Of a DNA stretch of 64,000 nucleotides, positions 58,845 to 64,000 are shown one piece after another. The notes under the pieces are model-generated. The model worked only from the letters and a program-made list of their open reading frames with translations, made no database searches and had not been told where the DNA came from. Location of the stretch: NCBI GenBank assembly GCA_016184455.1, contig JACPCS010000105.1, forward strand, positions 32,940 to 96,939, in the 5' to 3' direction. Origin of the DNA: Acidobacteriota bacterium (GTDB taxonomy: Bacteria > Acidobacteriota > Vicinamibacteria > Vicinamibacterales > UBA2999). The stretch's first letter is position 1. Each line of letters opens with the position of its first letter. The position numbers and the translations under genes were made by a program.

Positions 58845-59429
58845 TCAGGATACCAGCAATCCCGCCCCCCTGCACAGGTCATAGACTACCGCAACCGGCA
58901 GGCCGACGACATTCGAATACGAACCGTCCACGCGGGTGACGAACCGGGACGCCAGACCCTGTACGGCGTACGCCCCAGCCTTGTCCATCGGTTCGCCGGC
59001 CCCGACATACCAGTCGATTTCCTCCGCGCTGAGCGGCGCGAACTCCACCGTGGTCCTGGCCACTCGCGTCTCGAGCCGCTTCGATCCCCCTTCGCGTCCC
59101 GGACTGATCAAACACACGGCCGTCATGACCACATGCTCGCGTCCCGAGAGCCGTCGCAGCATCCGGCGCGCGTCGTCCGCATCCGTAGGCTTCCCGAGGA
59201 CCTCCTGATCGATCACGACGATGGTGTCGGCGCCGAGCACCGGCCGCCCCGGCACGCGCGCGGCGATCGCCTGCGTCTTGAGCTGCGCCACCCGCCGGAT
59301 GTAGCCATCGGGCGTCTCCTCGACATCCATGGCCTCGTTGATCGCTGCCGGTATCACATCGAACTCGAAGCCTGCCGCCCGCAGCAGTTCCGCACGGCGA
59401 GGCGATCCAGACGCCAGCACCAATCGCAT
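58845..59429 (-). CDS. maf: Maf-family nucleotide pyrophosphatase
   Basis: The 194-residue protein begins RLVLASGSPRRAELLRAAG, the Maf signature, and has VLGADTIVVIDQEVLGKPTD and DWYVGAGEPMDKAGAYAVQG. Maf proteins hydrolyse dTTP, UTP or modified nucleotides and are linked to septum control and nucleotide housekeeping. It is the first gene of the leftward run that continues into ccmE and may be transcribed with it. The start is 23 bases from the divergent dciA start. Confidence 0.96.
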   Translation of the reverse strand: MRLVLASGSPRRAELLRAAGFEFDVIPAAINEAMDVEETPDGYIRRVAQLKTQAIAARVPGRPVLGADTIVVIDQEVLGKPTDADDARRMLRRLSGREHVVMTAVCLISPGREGGSKRLETRVARTTVEFAPLSAEEIDWYVGAGEPMDKAGAYAVQGLASRFVTRVDGSYSNVVGLPVAVVYDLCRGAGLLVS

Positions 59430-59437
59430 CGCGTCAA

Positions 59438-59446
59438 TGCTATCCT
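59438..59446 (+). promoter_or_regulatory. Candidate extended -10 of the dciA-like gene
   Basis: TGC TATCCT (TATCCT at 59441-59446) ends six bases before the GTG start at 59453, predicting a leaderless transcript. It lies inside the 23-base divergent gap and the maf start. Confidence 0.4.
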
Positions 59447-59452
59447 CGCGGC

Positions 59453-59731
59453 GTGATTCCGGTACACGACGTCATCCCGGACGCGCTTGCGGCGGTGCTG
59501 CGCAAGGCGCCGCTCACGGCTGAAAAGGTCGCCTTCGCCTGGCGGATGACCGTCGGGCCTGCCGTCGAACGCGCAACGAGCATCGAGCTGCGCGACGGCG
59601 TGCTCCATGTGCGCGCCAAGGATCCGTTCTGGCGGCGCGAGCTCGAACGATCGGCCGCGGTGATCCGACGGCGACTGCAGGCGCTGCTCGGCCAGGACAC
59701 GCTCCACGCGCTGGACATCACCTTGCCATAA
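59453..59731 (+). CDS. DUF721/DciA-family protein
   Basis: The 92-residue product starts at GTG. It has the DUF721 pattern: an N-terminal helix (DVIPDALAAVLRKAP), the central FAWRMTVGPAVERATS and the HVRAKDPFWRRELERS strand-helix, then IRRRLQALLGQDTLHALDI. DciA proteins bind DNA and load the replicative helicase in bacteria that lack DnaC. This is the core domain only, near the low end of family lengths. It is read divergently from maf. Confidence 0.85.
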   Translation: MIPVHDVIPDALAAVLRKAPLTAEKVAFAWRMTVGPAVERATSIELRDGVLHVRAKDPFWRRELERSAAVIRRRLQALLGQDTLHALDITLP

Positions 59732-59745
59732 GGCTGACCCTTCAC

Positions 59746-60183
59746 ATGAACGGGCAGGAGATTCAGCTCATCGCGATCCCCCGCGCGCATACCGACGGCG
59801 ACACGATGGTCTACTTCCCCGGTCTCGACATCATCATGACCGGCGATTTCTATCGCTCGGTCCAGTATCCGAACATCGATCGCAACAACGGCGGCTCGCT
59901 GCCCGGAATGATCGAAGGTCTCGGCACCGTCATCGGGCGCGCCGGCCCGAACACGAAGGTCATTCCGGGCCATGGACCGATCGTCGGCCGCGACGCCGTG
60001 GTGGCGCACCGCGACGTCGTACTGGTGGTCCGCGATCGCGTCGCCACTCTGATCCGGCAGGGGCGCAGCGAGGACGAAGTCGTGGCCGCCAACGTCATCG
60101 GCGACCTGAAAGTCCAGGAACCCGGCACAACCGGTGTGCGGTTCGTCCGCCAGGCGTACGCGGAGCTGAAAGCCGGGCGCTGA
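59746..60183 (+). pseudogene. MBL-fold metallo-hydrolase, C-terminal remnant
   Basis: The 145-residue frame matches only the second half of a metallo-beta-lactamase-fold hydrolase: the segment HTDGDTMVYFPGLDIIMTGD with the bridging Asp and upstream His, and VIPGHGPIVGRDAV with the last His. The N-terminal half with the HxHxDH zinc motif is missing, and stop codons lie in frame immediately upstream, next to dciA. Enzymes of this group have about 300 residues and usually a signal peptide. It is most likely a decayed gene, with the remaining frame still open to its natural end (VRFVRQAYAELKAGR). Confidence 0.75.
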
Positions 60184-60342
60184 ATATTCCCCTCGTGCTG
60201 GCGACGACCGCTCGGCCGTCGTCAGCGCGCCCTTCGCGCCTGAGTGCATCCACGCTGAAATAACGGTCGAGGCCATCCGCGCGGGCGAGCGGGTGCGCCG
60301 CGACGTGCGCGCCTCCGCGGGACCCGTGCTGTCCGACGCCGG

Positions 60343-60348
60343 TACAAT
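60343..60348 (+). promoter_or_regulatory. Candidate -10 of the thiolase gene
   Basis: TACAAT ends six bases before the ATG at 60355, again in leaderless position. No good -35 is visible. The 171 bases between the metallo-hydrolase remnant and thiolase hold no other recognisable feature. Confidence 0.35.
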
Positions 60349-60354
60349 GAGTCC

Positions 60355-61572
60355 ATGGTGCAGGAAGCCGTCATCGTTTCGGCCGTTCGCACTCCAACCG
60401 GTAAGTTCCTCGGCGGCCTGAAACATCTCTCAGCCACCGAGCTCGGTGCGCTCGTCGTGCGCGAGGCGGTCACGCGCGCGCGGATCGATCCCGCCAGCGT
60501 CGACGAGTGCATCATGGGCAACGTCGTCTCGGCCGGGCTCGGTCAGGCGCCGGCCCGCCAGGCGGCCCTCCGGGGCGGCCTCGCCGATCACGTCGCGGCG
60601 CTGACCATCAACAAGGTGTGCGGGTCGGGGCTGAAGGCCGTAATGCTCGCCGCGCAGGGGATCGCCACGGGCGATATCGAGATTGCTGTGGCCGGCGGGA
60701 TGGAGTCGATGAGCAACACGCCGTATCTGCTCCCCGGCGCGCGCGAGGGCCTGCGCATGGGCCACCAGGAGGTGCTCGACGCGATGATCGTCGACGGCCT
60801 CTGGTGCTCGTTCGAACAGTGCCATATGGGCACGGCCGGCGAAATCGTCGCCACCGAATACCAGATCGGCCGCGACCAGCAGGACGAGTACGCGCTCAGA
60901 AGCCACGGCAGGGCGGCGGCCGCGCAGACGGCCGGACGCTTCAAGGCAGAGATGCTCCCGATCGCGGTGCCGGAGCGTAGGGCGGGTTCCGGTCAATCGA
61001 AGGGGACCGGACCCGCCGGACCGATGATCATCGATCGCGACGAGTCGGTCCGGCCGGATGCCTCCACGGCGGCGCTCGCCGCGCTGAAGCCGGCGTTCAA
61101 GAAGGACGGCACCGTGACGGCCGGCAATGCCCCACCGGTCAACGACGGTGCGGCCGCGCTCGTGGTCATGTCAGCGGCACGCGCCGCGAGCCTCAACCTG
61201 ACGCCGATGGCGCGAATCGTCGGGCAGGCCACGAGCGGCCTGCCGCCCAAGTATCTGCTGATGACGCCGGTCGAGGCGGTGTGCCGTGTGTTGAAGAAGG
61301 TCGGCTGGACGGTCGACCAGGTGGATCTCCTCGAGCTGAACGAGGCCTTCTCGGTGCAGGCCGTGGCGGTGCTGCGCGAGCTGGGCCTCGATCCGGAGAA
61401 GGTGAACGTGAACGGCGGCGCGGTGGCGCTGGGACACCCGATTGGTGCCAGCGGCGCCCGCATCCTCACGACGCTGCTGTATGCGCTTCAGCAGCGGAAC
61501 CTGCGGCGCGGCGTCGCCACGCTCTGCCTGGGCGGCGGCAACGGCGTCGCAGTGGCGATCGACCGGGCCTGA
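60355..61572 (+). CDS. Acetyl-CoA acetyltransferase (thiolase)
   Basis: The 405-residue enzyme is a degradative or biosynthetic thiolase. The nucleophile Cys is in [18 protein letters not shown] (near residue 88); the catalytic His is in [18 protein letters not shown] and the second Cys in [16 protein letters not shown]. It condenses or cleaves acetoacetyl-CoA, linking to fatty acid, isoprenoid or storage-polymer metabolism; no partner genes are adjacent. Length and motifs are normal, so the biosynthetic (acetoacetyl-CoA) type is likely. Confidence 0.96.
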   Translation: MVQEAVIVSAVRTPTGKFLGGLKHLSATELGALVVREAVTRARIDPASVDECIMGNVVSAGLGQAPARQAALRGGLADHVAALTINKVCGSGLKAVMLAAQGIATGDIEIAVAGGMESMSNTPYLLPGAREGLRMGHQEVLDAMIVDGLWCSFEQCHMGTAGEIVATEYQIGRDQQDEYALRSHGRAAAAQTAGRFKAEMLPIAVPERRAGSGQSKGTGPAGPMIIDRDESVRPDASTAALAALKPAFKKDGTVTAGNAPPVNDGAAALVVMSAARAASLNLTPMARIVGQATSGLPPKYLLMTPVEAVCRVLKKVGWTVDQVDLLELNEAFSVQAVAVLRELGLDPEKVNVNGGAVALGHPIGASGARILTTLLYALQQRNLRRGVATLCLGGGNGVAVAIDRA

Positions 61573-61580
61573 AGACGTAC

Positions 61581-61625
61581 GCAGAATTCGCCGTGCCGAT
61601 CGGCGATCCGTTCGGCAGATTCTGC
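61581..61625. terminator. Structured element after thiolase, possible terminator
   Basis: GCAGAAT (61581-61587) pairs with ATTCTGC (61619-61625), with an inner GCCG/CGGC pair and a central GCCGATCGGC palindrome. It begins eight bases after the thiolase stop. No U-tract, so function is uncertain. Confidence 0.35.
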
Positions 61626-61714
61626 AATCCGGCCCCATCAGGGGCGAAAGTCGACGATACTCGTAACTCGTTTAGAAGATGGGAGTAAGTCGCTGGCGCT
61701 GCACAGATCTTCGC

Positions 61715-61743
61715 TTGACTTTCGCGCGGCACGCTCCTAGGAT
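61715..61743 (+). promoter_or_regulatory. Sigma-70 promoter of recA
   Basis: TTGACT (61715-61720), exactly 17 bases, then TAGGAT (61738-61743): the best promoter match in the window. It lies about 105 bases before the recA ATG, leaving a leader of roughly 98 bases with a hairpin at its end. I see no familiar LexA box near it. Confidence 0.6.
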
Positions 61744-61800
61744 CAACCCGGGTCGTGACCTCCCCTGTCAGACACGCCGAACACAATTTGCTCATGGGCG

Positions 61801-61837
61801 AGGTGCCAGAGGCGGAGGCTTTCAGGCCTCCGCACCT
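61801..61837 (+). promoter_or_regulatory. Hairpin in the recA leader
   Basis: GCGGAGGC (61812-61819), loop TTTCAG, GCCTCCGC (61826-61833), enclosed by AGGTGC (61801-61806) and GCACCT (61832-61837). The outer and inner arms share bases, so only one can close at a time. It lies directly before the ribosome site (AAGGAG) of recA. Confidence 0.45.
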
Positions 61838-61848
61838 AAGGAGATCGC

Positions 61849-62880
61849 ATGCCACTCGACGATCAGAAGGAACGGAGCAGAGCGCTCGACATCGCCGTCG
61901 GGCAGATTGAGAAGCAGTTCGGCAAAGGGTCGATCATGCGCCTCGGGCAGCGCGGTGCCATCGCGCCGATCGAGGTGATCCCGACCGGCGCGATCAGCAT
62001 CGACTACGCGCTGGGGATCGGCGGCATGCCGCGGGGCCGCGTCGTCGAAATCTACGGTCCCGAATCGTCAGGCAAGACGACGCTGGCGCTGCAGGTGATT
62101 GCGGAGGCGCAGCGAGCCGGTGGCATGGCGGCGTTCGTCGACGCCGAGCACGCGCTCGACGCGCAGTATGCGCAGAAGCTGGGCGTCGATATCGACAATC
62201 TCCTCGTCTCGCAGCCGGATCACGGCGAGCAGGCGCTCGAGATCGTCGAGGTGCTCATCCGTTCCGGTGGCGTCGACGTCGTGGTGGTCGACTCGGTGGC
62301 GGCGCTCGTGCCGAAGGCGGAAATCGAAGGCGAGATGGGCGAGGCGCAGATGGGCCTGCAGGCGCGGCTCATGTCGCAGGCGCTCCGCAAGCTGACGGGC
62401 GTCGTGTCGAAATCCAAGACGACGCTCATCTTCATCAACCAGCTGCGCGAGAAGATCGGCGTCATGTTCGGCAATCCGGAGACGACAACCGGCGGGCGTG
62501 CGCTCAAGTTCTATGCGTCGGTCCGGGTCGACATCCGCCGCATTGCCAGCATCAAGGACGGCGACCAGGTCATCGGCGGCCGCACCCGCGTCAAAGTGGT
62601 CAAGAACAAGCTGGCGCCGCCTTTCCGCGAGGCGGAGTTCGACGTGATGTACGGCGAAGGGATCTCGCGCGAGGGCGACCTGCTCGACCTGGCGGTCGAC
62701 AGGCGCATCATCGAGAAGAGCGGCGCCTGGTTCGCCTACGGCGGCGAGCGTCTCGGCCAGGGGCGCGAGAACGCCAAGCAGTTCCTGAAGGAGAACCCGG
62801 ACATCCGGCAGATCATCGAAGACCGCGTCCGGAAGGATCTGGGGCTGCTGCGCGAGCCCGAGGTCGCGGCCGCCGTCTGA
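61849..62880 (+). CDS. recA: Recombinase A
   Basis: RecA forms filaments on single-stranded DNA, drives strand exchange and triggers LexA cleavage. The 343-residue protein has Walker [21 protein letters not shown], Walker [21 protein letters not shown], the L1 and L2 loops ([39 protein letters not shown]) and a normal C-terminal domain. Length and motifs are complete. It has its own promoter, a hairpin leader and a good AAGGAG ribosome site, and is followed by a short palindromic terminator-like hairpin before the convergent methyltransferase gene. Confidence 0.99.
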   Translation: MPLDDQKERSRALDIAVGQIEKQFGKGSIMRLGQRGAIAPIEVIPTGAISIDYALGIGGMPRGRVVEIYGPESSGKTTLALQVIAEAQRAGGMAAFVDAEHALDAQYAQKLGVDIDNLLVSQPDHGEQALEIVEVLIRSGGVDVVVVDSVAALVPKAEIEGEMGEAQMGLQARLMSQALRKLTGVVSKSKTTLIFINQLREKIGVMFGNPETTTGGRALKFYASVRVDIRRIASIKDGDQVIGGRTRVKVVKNKLAPPFREAEFDVMYGEGISREGDLLDLAVDRRIIEKSGAWFAYGGERLGQGRENAKQFLKENPDIRQIIEDRVRKDLGLLREPEVAAAV

Positions 62881-62896
62881 CGCGACCTGGCGCAGG

Positions 62897-62916
62897 CCGG
62901 GTCCGTTCGGACCCGG
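62897..62916. terminator. Hairpin between convergent recA and pcm-like genes
   Basis: CCGGGTCC, loop GTTC, GGACCCGG: a perfect eight-base stem in the 45-base gap between the two stop codons. Suits a bidirectional terminator, although no U-tract follows. Confidence 0.5.
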
Positions 62917-62925
62917 TCGCCCTGA

Positions 62926-63663
62926 TCATTTCCCGCGTGTGAAGGGCACGAACCGCACCGGGATCGTCCGACGCTCGGTGACACCGGACGGCGTCTTCTC
63001 GACGATCGTCATCCACTGCTCCGCCGATCCGACCGGCACGACCATTCGCCCGCCCGCCCGCAGCTGATCGATGAGCGGCTGCGGGATCTCGTCGGGCGCG
63101 GCCGTGACCATGATCCGGTCGAACGGCGCGTACGCCGGCCACCCGGCGTACCCGTCTCCCGCACGGACCTGCACGTTGGTATAGCCGAGCGCTTTCAGTG
63201 TGGCCGCGGCGCGCCGCGCCAGCTCAGGAACGATCTCGATCGTATAGACGACGCGGGCCAGACGCGCGAGCACGGCGGCCTGATAGCCGCTGCCCGTCCC
63301 AATCTCGAGCACGGCGTGCGTACGCTCCACCCCGAGCGCCGCGGTCATGTAGGCCACGATGTACGGCTGCGAGATGGTCTGCTCATGGCCGATCGGCACC
63401 GGTCGATCGGCATAGGCGAGGCGCTCGAATTCGGCCGGGACGAACCGATGCCGCGGCACGTCGCGCATGGCCTGAAGGACGCGCGGGTCGGTGATGCCGC
63501 GACGCTGAATCTGGTCGGCCACCATGGCCGCGCGCGCGGCGGCGAAACCGTCAGTTTGTGCCTGCGAGAACAGCGGCGGGCCTGAGATGCCGGCCGACGC
63601 GATGATAAGAACCAGAAGACACAGCCAGCGCCTGTGCGTGCTCTCGGCGAGGATTCTAGGCAA
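62926..63663 (-). CDS. Exported protein-L-isoaspartate O-methyltransferase-like protein
   Basis: The 245-residue product starts with a signal peptide-like segment (RRWLCLLVLIIASAGISGPP, about residues 11-32). The rest is a PCM-type methyltransferase: DPRVLQAMRDVPRHRFVPAE, the substrate loop IGHEQTISQPYIVAYMTAAL, the SAM-binding VLEIGTGSGYQAAVLARL and APFDRIMVTAAPDEIPQPLI. PCM repairs L-isoaspartyl residues in aged proteins using S-adenosylmethionine. Most PCM proteins are cytoplasmic; an exported form needs SAM in the periplasm or an unusual location. It converges with recA. Confidence 0.88.
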   Translation of the reverse strand: MPRILAESTHRRWLCLLVLIIASAGISGPPLFSQAQTDGFAAARAAMVADQIQRRGITDPRVLQAMRDVPRHRFVPAEFERLAYADRPVPIGHEQTISQPYIVAYMTAALGVERTHAVLEIGTGSGYQAAVLARLARVVYTIEIVPELARRAAATLKALGYTNVQVRAGDGYAGWPAYAPFDRIMVTAAPDEIPQPLIDQLRAGGRMVVPVGSAEQWMTIVEKTPSGVTERRTIPVRFVPFTRGK

Positions 63664-63737
63664 GGTTCAACCCTACAAGTAGCCCTTCGACTCGGCCTGC
63701 CATGAGCGAGGCCGCGGATTACCGCGGCCGAGTCGAA

Positions 63738-63813
63738 TGGTGCCGAGGGGCAGAATTGAACTGCCGACACCGTGATTTTCAGTCACGTGCTCTACCAACT
63801 GAGCTACCTCGGC
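63738..63813 (-). tRNA. tRNA-Phe (GAA)
   Basis: Read leftward, the 76-base gene folds as a cloverleaf: acceptor GCCGAGG (63813-63807) with CCTCGGC, D-stem GCTC/GAGC, anticodon stem CGTGA/TCACG around loop CTGAAAA (anticodon GAA), T-stem GGCAG/CTGCC with TTCAATT loop, discriminator A and encoded CCA (to 63738). TATATACT, a -10-like box, lies about 40 bases upstream. Confidence 0.97.
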
Positions 63814-63911
63814 ACTTGAAGGCAATCGCCGGTCCGGAAGAAAACTTCAGTATATACCGCGGCTGCCGTGCGCCGGTCCGCTGGCAGGCGAGTTGAAGGT
63901 CCTCAGCCGAT

Positions 63912-64000
63912 GTGGCCGACCGTTCTCTCGCGCTTCCTGCACAGCTCCTCCGCCGCCTGATCACCCCCGCCGCATTCGGCGCACTGCCCGGGCTGCTCGG
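63912..64000 (+). CDS. Possible start of an unidentified gene at the window edge
   Basis: From a GTG at 63912 a frame stays open for 29 codons to the end of the window, with product VADRSLALPAQLLRRLIT and further small hydrophobic residues. An AAGG lies about 14 bases upstream. The composition is protein-like, but the piece is too short to name a family, and it could be a shadow. Confidence 0.25.
   Translation, partial: MADRSLALPAQLLRRLITPAAFGALPGLL

Overview
The window is high-GC chromosomal DNA, dense in genes on both strands, with start codons often GTG and frequent one- to four-base gene overlaps. The gene set (TonB-receptor remnant, two-gene microcompartment locus, TtcA, System I cytochrome c maturation, Uma2 protein, NtrC-type regulators, type IV pilus/ComEA parts) and the GTCCGGCT-nn-AGCCGGAC dispersed hairpins suggest an acidobacterium, most likely of the Vicinamibacteria type. 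That placement is inference from content and recall; no marker comparison was possible. There is no insertion sequence, prophage or CRISPR array. The window is core chromosome with small eroded or repeat-modified spots.

Layout. 1-1.3 kb: edge of a PilC/GspF gene and a lipoprotein. 1.36-3.4 kb: a BMC shell protein and an acylating aldehyde dehydrogenase with an extended tail. 3.5-14 kb: cell-wall enzymes (MltD-like, M23), ComM, a DMT exporter, secA and guaB. 14-20.5 kb (minus): tsaE and nnrED, then the glycine cleavage genes gcvT-gcvH-gcvP. 20.5-24.2 kb (minus): an NtrC-like ATPase lacking the usual sigma-54 loop, a prepilin gene with a disturbed start, comEA and a sugar-nucleotide epimerase. 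24.3-24.8 kb: RNase P RNA with an oversized P3 arm. 24.8-36.8 kb (minus): NtrC-type response regulator, HtrA protease, ligA, polyprenyl synthase, tatD, a TonB receptor remnant, metG, larC and radC. 36.9-48.7 kb: transporter gltP/dctA, dapF, dtd, ttcA, Uma2, amidase, glycosyltransferases, beta-barrel proteins, suhB and an RsbW-like kinase. 48.8-51.4 kb: aroA-aroK-phosphoesterase.

51.4-59.4 kb (minus) is a long cytochrome c maturation operon: maf, ccmE, a ccmF-ccmH fusion, two unusual membrane proteins, ccmA, ccmB, ccmC, ccmD and a 54-codon membrane protein. CcmE has the C-x3-Y haem motif instead of histidine. The two extra proteins each carry a CcmI-like helical hairpin, which makes this operon the most promising unusual system here. 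59.4-64 kb: dciA, a metallo-hydrolase remnant, thiolase, recA with a clear sigma-70 promoter, an exported PCM-type methyltransferase and tRNA-Phe.

A theme of the window is small repeats captured at the ends of genes. They code for the termini of CcmA, the zinc-ribbon protein, LarC and GcvT, for a signal peptide, and they sit in the disturbed prepilin leader. A second theme is -10 boxes placed 6-12 bases before start codons, which suggests leaderless or near-leaderless transcripts.
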